DNA of 51,018 nt from Phaeoceros laevis (Eukaryota; Anthocerotophyta; Anthocerotopsida; Notothyladales): positions 607,093 to 658,110 of the forward strand of contig JBNGIQ010009547.1 in the NCBI GenBank assembly GCA_049999765.1, read 5' to 3'. Positions 24,601 through 34,726 of this stretch are shown in pieces. The notes beneath the pieces are model-generated. The model was given only the letters and a program-made list of their open reading frames with translations. It searched no databases and was not told the origin of the DNA. How positions within the stretch are numbered: the first letter of the stretch is position 1; each line of letters opens with the position of its first letter. The position numbers were made by a program, and so were the translations under genes.

Positions 24601-25764
24601 CTTCTACAAAAGGGAGAGGCAATACATCATGAAGCTTGGCAAACAGGGTTTAAATCTGATCTATTTGTAGGCAATGCACTCATTAGCATGTACGGTAAGG
24701 TTGGAAGCCTTGTGGAAGCCCAAAACGTGTTTGATGAGCTGTCACAGCGGGACGTGGTGTCATGGAATGCAATGCTTGCAAATTACATTCAGCAGGGGCA
24801 ACCAAACAAGGCTTTGCTGCTCTATGGACAAATGCAACGGGAAGGGGCAAGTCCAAATGAGGTTACATTTGTGTGCATCTTGGAAGCCTGCTGCAGTACA
24901 GGAACCTTGGACATTTGTGTCAACATCCATCGTAATATCATCGCCAGGAGAACTGATCTGAGCAGGCTTCTGGCACACACTCTTATCTATGCATACGGAC
25001 GGTGTGCAAGCATGGCAGAAGCTCAGAAGGTGTTTGACAGTTTACCGGAGCCCAGTGTGGTGTCGTGGAACGCATTGATTGCTGGTCATGCCAGACAAGG
25101 GAACTGCCACGGAACCTTGAACTGTTATGAGAAAATGCTGCTGGCAGGTGTAGAGCCAGACGGAGTCACGTTTCTTTCGATTTTGTCTTTGTGCAGCCAT
25201 GCAGGCCTGGTCAAAGAGGGTCTTGAGCACTTCGAATCCATGACCAGGAATCATGGCATCACTCCAGACATTCATCATTATGCCAGCTTGGTGGATCTCC
25301 TTGGCCGTGCAGGATACTTCACAGTTATAGAGAGCCTATTGTCAAACATGCCAATGCAGCCCACTTGGTTCATGTGGTTGTGTTTGCTTGCAGCCTGTCG
25401 GAAGCATGGGAATGTATTACTGGGTAAACGGGCGTTTGACATGGCAGTGTATATGCATCCAGAAGAAGCTGGTCCTTACATTCTGATGTCGCAAATATAT
25501 GCGCATGCTGGCATGCAGGACTGTGCAATGAATATAAATGAGTCCAGGCAAGAAGCAGGTGCATGGAAACAACCTGGTCAGAGCTGGATTGAGCATAAGC
25601 AAGGGATCCACACCTTCATGGTCTCCGACCAAAAGCACACCCAAAAAGAGCAGATACACTTTCTGTTATCGAACTTAAGCCAGGAAGGGATGACACCCGG
25701 AAGGGATGACCTTAATCCTAGCAATGACCTGGATAGGAAGTTTGTTTATGGTGCTTGGGGGTAA
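21652..25764 (+). CDS. PLS-class pentatricopeptide repeat protein with E-type C terminus, no DYW domain
   Basis: Intronless frame of 1370 residues. PLS-class PPR proteins bind single-stranded organelle RNA, usually to specify C-to-U (in some lineages also U-to-C) editing in plastids or mitochondria. Repeats run from about residue 160 (LYRSLLKECTKRRALAQAKQ) to about 1250, with nine recognisable P-L-S cycles marked by SWTAVISG, SWTAMIAGY, SWNAMLAAY and similar. The end has E-type features (PGQSWIE near 1305, then HTFMVSDQKHTQKEQI) but stops without the DYW deaminase, so a partner deaminase would be needed. Six consecutive cycles carry a 12-24-residue insertion at the same place (see findings). 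The first about 110 residues have no PPR character. ATG 21856 (MSFWGC...) is an equally possible start. Targeting cannot be decided from this N terminus. Confidence 0.92.
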   Translation: MCAGSMHHAGAATPVIVVYCPRNWRSTSHAPALAVDIPKTRKHICQVWSSKTLDWWDNRLASARSAAWMSFWGCVCILQTGPCLQKRPWNPDFRQKRRGELLWFSTQYKTSEWVDHTGPPILNDQLHSVPPGSAEVNDRSICEEGQLLNFLKEDTVPSVELYRSLLKECTKRRALAQAKQVHAHLAKHGLETTGYLGESVVNTLVKCGSLVDALHVFQRLPFRTVVSWTAVISGCTTAGQGREALRMYHRMVEEGVEPNNYTFVSVIKACGSIGDLEEGKRMHAEATKYGCETNLFVATSLVDMYAKCGSMPDAHHIFDVLSHRDVVSWTAMIAGYIHQGRGKDALLLYEQMQEEGVGANNWTYVTVMQACGSLAENEDIVTVGNHLLKVESWQLGKAIHADVQGRSFILDDYVGNALVTMYARCGSMTDARIVFDGLCQRVVVSWNAMLAAYAQQELAEEALELYRQMIKEGPSPNPRSFVSALQACTTLAEKEEIILVDGKSLKLVSLHIGRHIHAEAASRGLDLDVFINSTLVGVYSTCGSMADAQNIFEKVSQYDVVSWNSIMVAYTQQGQTDKVLQVYAQMLEEHMSPDVRTIVTVVQACSMLADQQENEDFVAEKQMPTVDTLQMGKVMHAEAWSKGYGSNVFIRSSLISMYGKSGSILDAQTVFHEAWEIDVRSSNAMLGVYAQQQEADKSLQLYGQMLEAGVIPDDRTFISVLQAYGTLAEKEVDVVVDGIPTKVETLEKGKVIQAEGWTRGYQGNLFFVSCLISLYAKCGRIVDSEKLFDGQCQKDVITWNTMIAAYSQQGQAEKALQVYRQMLKEGLTPDGRTFASVLQACGMLAENEEKTSNDANDEGWLKVVALQIGKLVHSQAWKGGYWYNVYVRSSLISMYGKCMSIEDSENVFNGLYLTSVVLWNAMLAAYLHYGQPDKAWQLYERLQIEGVSPDDRTFVSALQACGMLAQNAQNEEKSSNEQLTKADLLQKGEAIHHEAWQTGFKSDLFVGNALISMYGKVGSLVEAQNVFDELSQRDVVSWNAMLANYIQQGQPNKALLLYGQMQREGASPNEVTFVCILEACCSTGTLDICVNIHRNIIARRTDLSRLLAHTLIYAYGRCASMAEAQKVFDSLPEPSVVSWNALIAGHARQGNCHGTLNCYEKMLLAGVEPDGVTFLSILSLCSHAGLVKEGLEHFESMTRNHGITPDIHHYASLVDLLGRAGYFTVIESLLSNMPMQPTWFMWLCLLAACRKHGNVLLGKRAFDMAVYMHPEEAGPYILMSQIYAHAGMQDCAMNINESRQEAGAWKQPGQSWIEHKQGIHTFMVSDQKHTQKEQIHFLLSNLSQEGMTPGRDDLNPSNDLDRKFVYGAWG

Positions 25765-26262
25765 AGACCATCCTGCAGCACATGAAAAAGACCTCATAGT
25801 TTCAGTGAGGAACTTCGGTAGAATCGGTACGCAGAGAGAATCTTTGTTCCGCTCAACGTACCCGCTGGCGCCCAGCCTGCACCCATTTGACTCGAGCATA
25901 TTACAATTGACTCTCAGCGTGCACAATTAAATTGAATTAATGAATGAGTACAGTGTACCCAAGTACGCCTGAGATAATTCAAATAGCGTGATACATAGAT
26001 TGATTTCAAGTCCAATAACATGTACGACTGGGTATGCGCGACTTCATGCAACCCATCGCCAGTTCCTGTACTCGAGTGAAACGCTAGGCACGGTGAACAG
26101 TTTGCGAAGGCCTTGGTGCGAGGAGGCCACAACTTCGTCGTCATCACGTCTGTAGGCAAGGTGGACTTATTGGCTTCTGCGCGCAGGGAACAATCCCAGC
26201 TGATGGTTCCTCATATGTACACAGAATTCCTCAGCTCTTCAAGTGTCAAAAATGGGAATAAG
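25765..26262. other. Intergenic, tail-to-tail between PPR and RRP9-like genes
   Basis: The PPR gene (+) and the RRP9-like gene (-) converge here, 498 bases between stops. This contains both 3' UTRs. No gene seen. Confidence 0.5.
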
Positions 26263-28419
26263 TTAGTTTGTTAGATCCAGACTGTGCATGATCACACCGT
26301 TCCGGACGCTTTGTATATGTGCCCACCGACCTAGCCGTGGCTCCTGCAAACCGCAAGACTTTGTTAGGGATGTACACGTCCATTTTTGCAATACTAGGAC
26401 CCAGTACAGCACGCAAACCTGGCCAACACCGGCGAGCATAAATCGTCCACTGTATGCAAGCTTGAGAGAGTTGACAAATCCTTCCTGTTCAGAGTGCAGT
26501 CACAAAGTCTTCAGAAAGTGGCAACTCATTGACTCATCCTACAATTCACACCGGGCATCATGCATACTTACCACAGGAAGACCATGAAGCCCCCGAAGAG
26601 CTTTGTTCCCGTCTTCCACAGCCCACAGCCTAACTGTACCATCACCGGCACCTGATGCAGCTAAGTCACTACCTCTGGAAACAGCGACAGCACCAACCCA
26701 AGACTTTGCAGCGCCCCCAGCACCAAGACTCTGATCTCCGTTGCTGGTATCTGTGTAGCAACCTGAAATCGTCAGTCAAGCACAAACAAGAAGTTCACGC
26801 CAGCGGAAACCTGAAGGCCAAGAGCAAAATCACAAGTAACGAGCACAATCTGTTGAACACTGTTCACGTACCTAATTGGCAAATTGGAAGTCCATTTGCA
26901 GATGGTTCAACAACCGGCATCTCCGAGTTGCTCAGCTCTGTCGAACTGTGTTCTGGCCAACCACTGCCATGTGCATTCCGAACAATGAATACAGGTTTCT
27001 TGCGCAATGTACTCCAGAGAGCAACAGAACCATCATCAGATCCCGACAAGAATTCCCCATTTGATATCATACAGCAACTTTCCATAGACGGAGCATGACC
27101 TCGGAACACTAGTTGCGACTCTTCTGGAACCTGCAAAAGGTAAACAACATGTGACGTGATTCTCATGAAGTGCACATGCCACAACACCTGCAAGCCAGGA
27201 GAGCACTAGGCATAACCTCCAAATATCGTGTGCAATACAGGGAATAAACCCTACACACTTCAAAATGGCTGATTACCTTCCAAAGACGTAGAGTCCTGTC
27301 ACGGCCTGCAGAAAGTACTCTTTCCTGACGAAGACAGTCGACAGATACAACTTCACTCTGATGCCCAAATAGAGTATCTATGTACGACCTGTCTTCCACA
27401 CTCCACAACTTGATTGTCCGATCAAATGCTCCTGAGATTAGTTGCTGTGTTCCAAGTCGGAAAGCCAAACTTGACACAGCACCTTTGTGGCCAGGGAAAG
27501 CCTGCAAGTTGCATAAACGTTCTTGTCATCATCAAGTGAAGTACACTACAAGACTGCAACTACACACTGAAAATCCTCCGAAGTACCTGAACATGTTCCC
27601 GAGTTCTGGTGTCCCAGACATGCACGGTGCGGTCCAATCCACCTGAGGCCAAAAACCGTCCATCTGAACTCACAGCTAAAGCTAATACGTGTCTACTACC
27701 TTGCTGCTTTCCCCCTCGTTTCCCTTTCAACTGTGACCGTATGTTTTTCCCCGACGTGGAGGCTTCACTACTTGGCCAATCATACTTGTCACTTTTTCCC
27801 GACTCAACGTCCCAATGCACAATCATCCCATCCTTCGAGGCTGCAAAACCCCTTGAATCATCCTCGGTCAGAGCTACTGCCGTCACAGATTGTCTATGCC
27901 TCCGACTAACATAGCTCCCTTTCACAGGTTCAGCAGGTTCCACGATCCTGCCAACCAAAAGAATTCATCACAACAATGCTCCCAATGCGAGCACAGTTCA
28001 TACCACTGCCATGACAAAGTACCCTACCTTGCAGCTAACTTCCGCTGTGCTCGACCACTCTCCTCGAGTTGCTGCTGCTTCAACAAATCTGCGACCAGAG
28101 AATCTCTATTTCCTAGGTTTTTCTCCTCGTCATCCCCTTCCTCCTCTTCCGTTCCAACCGATTTTCTAATTCTGTCAAGGTATGCCTTTGCTATTCTCAG
28201 TCTCTTCTGCTCCGCACTCTCCTTCTCTTCCTCATCTTCCGTTTCATCATCCTCCTCCCCGTTATCCCGGCGCTCGCTTCCCTCTTCCTGCTCACTCTCA
28301 AGTTCCTCATCCCCATTTTTTTCAAAAAAATCGTCTCTTGGTTTCCCCGCTGCTGCCTTTGGCTTCTTGCTTCTTCCACCTCCCCCCGCCCTATCTTTCC
28401 TCTTCTTCAACTTTGCCAT
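26263..28419 (-). CDS. YAO: U3 snoRNP WD40 protein RRP9/U3-55K (YAOZHE-like)
   Basis: Nucleolar U3 snoRNP protein needed for early pre-rRNA cleavage; Arabidopsis YAOZHE is essential for gametophyte and embryo development. Seven exons (minus strand): 28419-28028, 27947-27587, 27501-27277, 27130-26872, 26762-26572, 26484-26419, 26343-26263, giving 524 residues (about 500 in Arabidopsis). The N terminus is basic (MAKLKKRKD, RSKKPK; nuclear/nucleolar signals), then strongly acidic, then RIAKAYLDRIR. WD repeats follow: VIHWDVESG preceded by KDGM, SGGLDRTVHVWDTRT, GAFDRTIKLWSVEDRSYIDT, SAGRDRTLRLWK, SGSDDGSVALWST, GAGDGTVRLWAV and the final EPRLGRWAHIQSVRNGV. The last intron is only 75 nt. Every join keeps frame. 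Confidence 0.94.
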
Positions 28420-28557
28420 GGAACGTCAGGCGCACTACACAATGCAATTCTCTGCGAGAAATGCGTGTCAAAGCGAGCCAGGCGGGGTTCTGGGTTTTAG
28501 GCAGCCTAGGGCTTTAGCGTTAGGGTGGACTTTCCCGACAGTTAAGTTCCTGTGAAT
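28420..28557. promoter_or_regulatory. Very short divergent promoter (138 bp) between RRP9-like and LptF/G-like genes
   Basis: The two ATGs are back to back. A repeated tagggctttagcgttagggtgg-like stretch near 28505-28525 contains telo-box-like units (agggctttag and gttaggg) of the kind found in plant ribosome-biogenesis promoters, which would suit RRP9. This is a suggestion from sequence only. If the first LptF/G exon is wrong, the spacing changes. Confidence 0.45.
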
Positions 28558-31486
28558 ATGACGGGGGCCGGTTGGCCTAATTCTATGCTTTGGCATCACC
28601 TTGGACGTAACGCGTGGGGTTTGCCTGAAGTATGTTTCGAACTTTAAGAGCAAGTGCGTAGCTGTGTTACTTGCAACAGGGATTTTTAAATTACACGATG
28701 CTAGCTTGCTGGAGTACTCCAATGCATCGACCGGCTTGCAGACAATCTTCAGGGCAATCTATGTGTCTGTTTCAGAAGTATTTCATGTCTACTAGCCCCT
28801 TTTTCTGTAGCACAGATATGACTTCCTCTCGCAAATTGCCGGAGGTTCTTGAAATGTCCATCAGTGTCACTGGAAAGCGGTCTGTCTGCCGGATCAAATT
28901 GAAGTCTCCAGCAGTACCAGTGCTGGATCGTTATGTCGTGGTTGAGCTTATTCCTCCCATGGTGTTTGGCATTGCAGTTTTCAGCACCTTGGGCGTGTCG
29001 ATGGGTAAGCATTGCTGGATTTTTACTTAGGAACACTTCTGCGGAGCACACTTACAAAAATTCGTTCTATCAGGTATAGGGCCCGAGCTTAGCGACTTGG
29101 TGGGAAGAGCTGGAGTGCGATGGTCGACCTTGGTGCTGGCTATTCGCTTAGTGCTATTCCGAGCGCCAGTGAGTGCATTCGTTTGTCTGCTCAAATCGAA
29201 ACTGGAGCACGTCTGATTTTCTGACCTCGTGACAGGCCTACGTTGGGTTTGCTCTTCCAATAGCGTCACTGCTGGCTCCGTTGCTCACTTTTGGAAGAAT
29301 GGGTGCAGATGGCGAGATCTTAGGTACCTGTGATGTTTCCTTCTGAGGTCCTTAACGTCCCTGTTTGAGGATAATGTGGACTGCTGAAGCTAGCACAGTT
29401 TTAGGCAGTTTCTGACATGGTGCATTACAGCCTTGAGGGCTTGTGGACTGAGTGCCCGGAGAATCGTTCAGCCAGCCATCCTGGTGTTCACTGCAGTAAC
29501 AGTGCTACATTTGTTTCTTACAGAGGTAACAGCCCCCTCTATTTTCTTGGCCGGTATGGAGTCCGAAACTGCCCACATTTGTTTTTCAGCGACAAGGTTA
29601 CTTCTCACTGGACTGTAATTTGACGTCATGTTAGTACAGAATGTCATACCCGTGGCAAATAGGAAGGCAGTGCTCTTGAAGTCCGGCACCGTATTTCTCC
29701 AGGATACAGTCACACCTCAGGTATGATTGGCTTGCTTATTTCAAAAACGGTACGCATTCTCCCTCCTAGTGTCAAGAAAACTCACCACTTGAATCTGGTG
29801 GCAACAATTGTGCGTGTGCTTGTGATATGTATCGTGTCCACAGCTTAAAATCAAGAACGTATCTGCTTCTTCTCAACCGGTTATCTATCTAAACTATCTG
29901 TAGGTATCACCGTCTGAGGTACCTGAGAGGCACATTTTGCGGTTGCAGGCCTAGAGGTCTTTTCACTTGACTAGCACAGTCAATACTTGAATGCAGTGTG
30001 GCTTGGTACAGGAATGGCAATTTGCGGCACATGTTTTATGCACACAGATTTGATGGTGAAAAACTGCTGAATGTTACTCTTGTCGAGATGCAGGTAAACT
30101 GGATTGGCTGCCTGTAGAGTGCATATGTCGTAATTGCCACATAGCTGCGTATAGGAGGTTTTCATCTTGAAGGCAGTAGGGGGCTTTTTCTTGCATGTGA
30201 GTAATAAGACCTTATGCTAAGAGTGTTCTGATGCTCAGGGAAACTCCGTGAATTCCAAGCTGACTGATCTTAATCCATACGAGGAAAGAACTGGTTAGAC
30301 TCCCTGAGGGATCTGACGTGACTCTTTATGCTATACATTTTCTCAGTTTTTTGGGACTTGGATTAGCCCTTCACAGCCTATGCATAGCTAGTATATCGGG
30401 AATACTGAGTCTCGTACTGACAGGTCTCAGACTCAGCAAAGTGTTGACTGCTGAATCTGCCACATGGGATGCAAACAAAAAATCTTGGAAATTTGAAAAC
30501 GGGGCGGAGTATGTGATTCAACAGACCAGCTCCTGGAAAGAACAATCAGAGACTCTTGTCCCTGACACGAGCAGAAAACCACATCATCAGCTACCTGCCA
30601 TTCCAGCCAGCTGTGCTTTGCAATCAGTATGCCAGTTCAATGCTAGATGTAAGTCTTTACTCCAAGCAATGGCATCTCCAGTTTGTTATTTCGAGATGCA
30701 TGCCTAGCCTGAGCATATTTGTGCTCTTCCTCGCAGATCCTGAAGGGTTGACCTCTGCGCCCCTTCAGCTTGCCAAACTACAACATGGACGGAACTTTGA
30801 TGACATGTCAGTCGCAGAGGTGCAGTTCGGTTTTGGGCTGCCCCTACAGGAAGGCCAGAGCTTGAACAATGATGACCCCTGTTTCGTTAGTGCAGGTTTT
30901 GAGATTGCTGCAACTGCTGGATGAGAGCAGAAACGTCGGCGAGAGTCGAAGGATACAGGCAAGCCATTATGAACGGATGTGTTGCTTGACTTAATAAGTT
31001 TGTTCCGGAGACAGTTTCAGAGTACTGTATCTCCTAATTCTCCGCAGGTGAAGCTCCAGCAAAGAATGGCCCTACCCTTTGCTTGTCTGGTTTTTGGAAT
31101 GGTGGGGTCCTTTATCAGCCTCAACCTGCCGAGGGACCAGAAAAAGGTTGTGTCCCTGGCGACAGATCTGTTGCCTTTGTGGAAATCGTACATAGGCTAC
31201 TGACTCACAATTCGGAGATTGGTTGCAGATAGGTCTCGCCTGGATGTTGGTTACAGTATTCACCTATTATGTGCTGAACGTTTGTGGATCAGTCCTCGGT
31301 CAGGTAAGTTCACTTTTTCCTGCCAGGAAACTTACAAATGCGTCAAAATCTCAGTGCCCATTTACTGATTGTTGTAGTCCTTGGATTTCGCAGTTAAATA
31401 TCGTCAGCCCTGTCGTGGGCGGATGGATGCCGAATTTGGTGGGACTTTTGACCATTCTTGTCCTGCAGAGGAAGGCCGACTCCTGA
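28558..31486 (+). CDS. LptF/LptG (YjgP/YjgQ)-family permease-like protein
   Basis: In bacteria LptF and LptG form the membrane part of the ABC transporter that lifts lipopolysaccharide off the inner membrane. Fourteen exons: 28558-28629, 28776-29004, 29074-29168, 29236-29323, 29431-29525, 29640-29720, 29980-30093, 30239-30293, 30424-30648, 30737-30819, 30896-30958, 31048-31146, 31229-31303, 31394-31486, giving 488 residues. DRYVVVELIPPMVFG starts the first membrane helix. Two more follow (YVGFALPIASLLAPLL; AILVFTAVTVLHLF), then a soluble middle with WYRNGNLRHMFY and ESATWDANKKSWKF (the periplasmic beta domain in bacteria), then three C-terminal helices (MALPFACLVFGMVG; IGLAWMLVTVFTYYV; WMPNLVGLLTILVLQR). 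This six-helix plan matches the family. The product is presumably plastid-located. The intron after exon 11 is GC-AG. Exons 1, 8 and the 5' end of exon 6 are less certain. Confidence 0.8.
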
Positions 31487-31555
31487 GCAATGTGAGGGTG
31501 ACTAAATCTTGCACGAGCAAAAGAAGAGGTCAATTGAATCCATTAACACCCGTTC

Positions 31556-32804
31556 TCAGCGCAGCTGCTGACGGAAGTCTGGATTGTCCTTGACCATCAT
31601 TTTCAATTGCGCGCTTCTTATCTCGCCGATGGCCTTGCCCGGATTCAGGTTCTTGGGACAGGTCTGGGCGCAGTTCATGATGGTGTGACAGCGGTAGAGC
31701 TTCTCATTCATCAAATACTCGGCTCTCTCCTTGGGATACTCATCTCGCCTGCGGACGCAGATTACAGTGATGAGACTCAGAGCCATAAAAAGCAGGCTGC
31801 TATGCAAAAGAAACCCAAAGGAGCGAGGATCTGAGAAGCTTACGAGTCGGCTATCCATCGCCTCGCGTGCAGCAAGGCGGCCGGGCCTAGGAAAGTGTCG
31901 GGATTCCACCAGTAGGAGGGGCAGGAGGAGCTGCAGCAGGCGCATAGAATGCACTCGTACAGCCCATTCAACCTCTTGCGATCCTGAGGCGACTGCCGGT
32001 ACTCTCTCCCGCCCGGAGGAGGGTGCTTTGTCTTCAGCCATGGCTCCACTAATCTGCCACAGGAGGACGACGGCACCACATATCAAGCTCGGAGGGAAAA
32101 GTGCATAGCAAGGTAACGAATAGCCAGCGTGTGACTGTGCGGGCGTCATGTATCCCAACTTGTACTGGTTGTAGAAGTTGGTGAGATCCACCACCAAGTC
32201 CTTGACCACGAACATGTGAGCCAGCGGGGTGACGGTGGTGGCAGTCGTCAGGGTCCGATCCACGGGACACAGGCAGGCGACGGTGTTCTTGCCGTTGATG
32301 TTCATGGAGCAGGAGCCACAGATGCCCTCCCGGCAGGATCTCCGGAAGGCCAACGTGGAGTCCTGCTCGTTCTTGATCTTCTGCAGGACATCCAGCACCT
32401 GCGTGCCCCAACACAAATTTATTCATTCCTCCGTTGAGCAGGATGAGACAAATTTCCAGGACGAAGAGGAGAGGAGTTGTAATCACCATGGGCCCGCAGT
32501 CGCCGATATCCACTTTGTAGGATTGCAGGTAGGCTTTCTTGTTGTCATCCGGATTCCAGCGGTAGATCCTGAATTCTTTGACCCCGGGATGCTTGAGCTT
32601 GTCCACCTTCACCGGAACAGGCCTGGGCGGTGCCTCGTCGTCGGGGCACTCACAATCCTGTTGGCTGCTCGGCTTCCCAGCTCCAGCAGTCTGATTAGCT
32701 GAGGCTGCTGCAGAGAAGGCGGCTCGATAACTACCTTTCAAACCATGGGCCGGTCGGAGTACCTGAGAGAACCTGGAGAACTGCACCGCGGATTTGGAGG
32801 CCAT
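31556..32804 (-). CDS. SDH2: Succinate dehydrogenase iron-sulfur subunit, mitochondrial
   Basis: Subunit B of respiratory complex II; it passes electrons from the flavoprotein to ubiquinone through three iron-sulfur clusters. Four exons (minus strand): 32804-32487, 32398-32160, 32053-31844, 31748-31556, giving 319 residues. The start [18 protein letters not shown] is basic, Ser/Ala-rich and free of acidic residues, as in a mitochondrial presequence. After [13 protein letters not shown] come the [2Fe-2S] ligands in [14 protein letters not shown] and TVACLCP, then the second domain with [16 protein letters not shown] and [20 protein letters not shown], which supplies the [4Fe-4S] and [3Fe-4S] cysteines. 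All ligand cysteines are present. The open frame extends upstream of the chosen ATG, but that part lacks family resemblance. The stop is 69 bases from the convergent LptF/G stop. Confidence 0.95.
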
Positions 32805-34726
32805 GGAAACAATCGAAGCCGCAGAGTGCCGATTCCTTGAGGCAAGTAACAGGCCGCATGCAATGTTTATTGGACAATTAGCGCTTGACAGAAAGGAGAC
32901 TGAGCCAAGTGTCAGCAAAGCCACTTGTCTCGTCCACGCGTCGGCTAAACTGGGTTCAACGCCTAGCCTGCCGTGGGAACCAGAGGAACGACCACGTTGG
33001 AGGCGTGGGTGATGCATGTCCGAAGTGTAAATGTGGGCGTCGGTCAGGTTGAGGAGGAGGGAGTGGGATTGCAACCGTGATGGATGGTGTCTCTTGTGGC
33101 CTCAGACATAGCGGACGACGTCAACACCTCAGATCCTTGGACGTCTTCCTCCCAGCTAGTACTCTGAACAATTTGCAGCGGATTGCAGACCTTTTGGGCA
33201 GACAAAGCTGCTGGGTGGGCTATCCTGTCTGACGAGCGCGACTCGTGCTGCAGAGTTCTCGAGCTTCATCGAGAGACTTGCTAGGGGGAAAGGAGGCGAG
33301 TTCACAGTTAAGGTTGTGGTACGAAACAGGTAAGGCATCATCATCGGTATCAGAAACGAAAACATATATAGCTAGCGCTGGTCGATCGATTGATGCCGAA
33401 CTGAGTAAAGGTATGAATTGATCCAGCAATCTGTAATGTCGTCAAGCTCTGTCCAGAAACATACCCTTCACTAGGATCGACATCGGTGTTTTTTAAAACG
33501 ACGACTGCGTCAGCATGCATATGCCACTAGTAGTACTCTGGCATTCCATGTGATGATGCACATGACAGTTGGCCGCTTTAGTTTTTTCCAGAATCTAGTT
33601 GGGTAAAGAAGACAGGTTGTGAACTTGTGACAGAGAATCCTTACAAGCGAGCTGGACCTGATCCTTCAGAAGTACCGAACAAATCATTACTGGATTCATT
33701 TCAATCTGCAGGAACAACAGAAATTGTCACATGTATACCAAAATCATAAAAAACATCCTGCTGTTACCGTCGTAGCTGCAAGGGCATTTCAGGGCTTCTT
33801 ACGGCTTCCAGAATCCAAATGCTGCGAAGNNNNNNNNNNTTTCAGGGCTTCTTACGGCTTCCAGAATCCAAATGCTGCGAAGCTTATGGCTGCCATCATG
33901 TTTGTGTTTTTTTTAAGTTTTCTGACCAGAATCTAGATGGCCAACGACAGTGACAGGTAGAGGTTCCATCGGTGAGAGGCAATTCTTACAAAAGAGGACA
34001 TTTCAGGGCTTGTCAGACCACAGTTTGCCTAGGCCTCGAATGTGGTTCGGTGCATCTGGCACGGCCTAAACGCCCCACTCCCAGGGAAGGTGGCAAGTAA
34101 AGGGTTCTTCTCTCTACAGGCAGCAAGACTTCAAGCAAGACAAGTGCACAGAAAGAAGTATCCTCATGTCCCGAAGATTTACTCAGTGATGCGCTTAGGC
34201 TCACACTCATTCGCTAATCTGTGCAATGGTGAGACCCAACTCTTTAGCCGATTGTGCCACTTCTCCACTGCTGGGAGATACGGTTTGGCCTTTCGTCTAC
34301 TTGAGGAAGTGACCTTCACGCAGTACACCGGGTGTGCTGCGTGAAGGTACTACACCCTCTACCTTCTCGACCGATGTATCTGAGCACACAGAGTTGAAAC
34401 ATTGAACGCTCACGCCTCCCTACTTATAAGTAGTGCTATGGCCAATCAGCTCTTCGCAACCTGGTGTCATCCGTCGTGCCTAGTTTCTATACGACCCTTC
34501 ATCCTGTCATTATCCGTACAGGTCATGTCCACCATCCAGATAAACTTCCAAGGTATTCTAAGCTTAAATAAACAGCCTTCATATCACAGCCGAAACAACG
34601 TTCATGTATATAATTACTATTCTAATAACATAAATTCCAGGAGTCCCTGAAGGATGGCAAAAATCTGTCCAAGTGAGAGGTGGGAGCCGCCTCCCAACAT
34701 ACACGGAACAGACGAAATAAGTTACC
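32805..34726. other. Intergenic: SDH2 promoter and PPO 3' flank; contains a 10-N gap
   Basis: No gene recognised. Both flanking genes are on the minus strand. Bases 33787-33829 and 33840-33882 are identical 43-base blocks either side of a gap of exactly 10 N (33830-33839), which looks like an unmerged contig overlap. A short inverted repeat occurs at about 34305-34348 (accttcacgcagtacac and gtgctgcgtgaaggt). Confidence 0.6.

Noticed and set aside
24027-24978. Minus-strand frames inside the PPR gene
   Set aside because: They mirror the repeated plus-strand PPR coding sequence and carry no domain of their own.
25580-25764. DYW deaminase domain at the PPR C terminus
   Set aside because: The protein ends after E-type motifs; no HxE zinc-binding deaminase motif or terminal DYW is present.
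28182-28555. Ser/Pro-rich plus-strand frames over RRP9 exon 1
   Set aside because: Complement of the acidic Glu-rich coding region, which reads as Ser/Pro/Phe on the other strand.
32805-33074. N-terminal extension of SDH2
   Set aside because: Open frame upstream of MASKSAVQ, but a typical mitochondrial presequence already starts at 32804 and the upstream part lacks such character.
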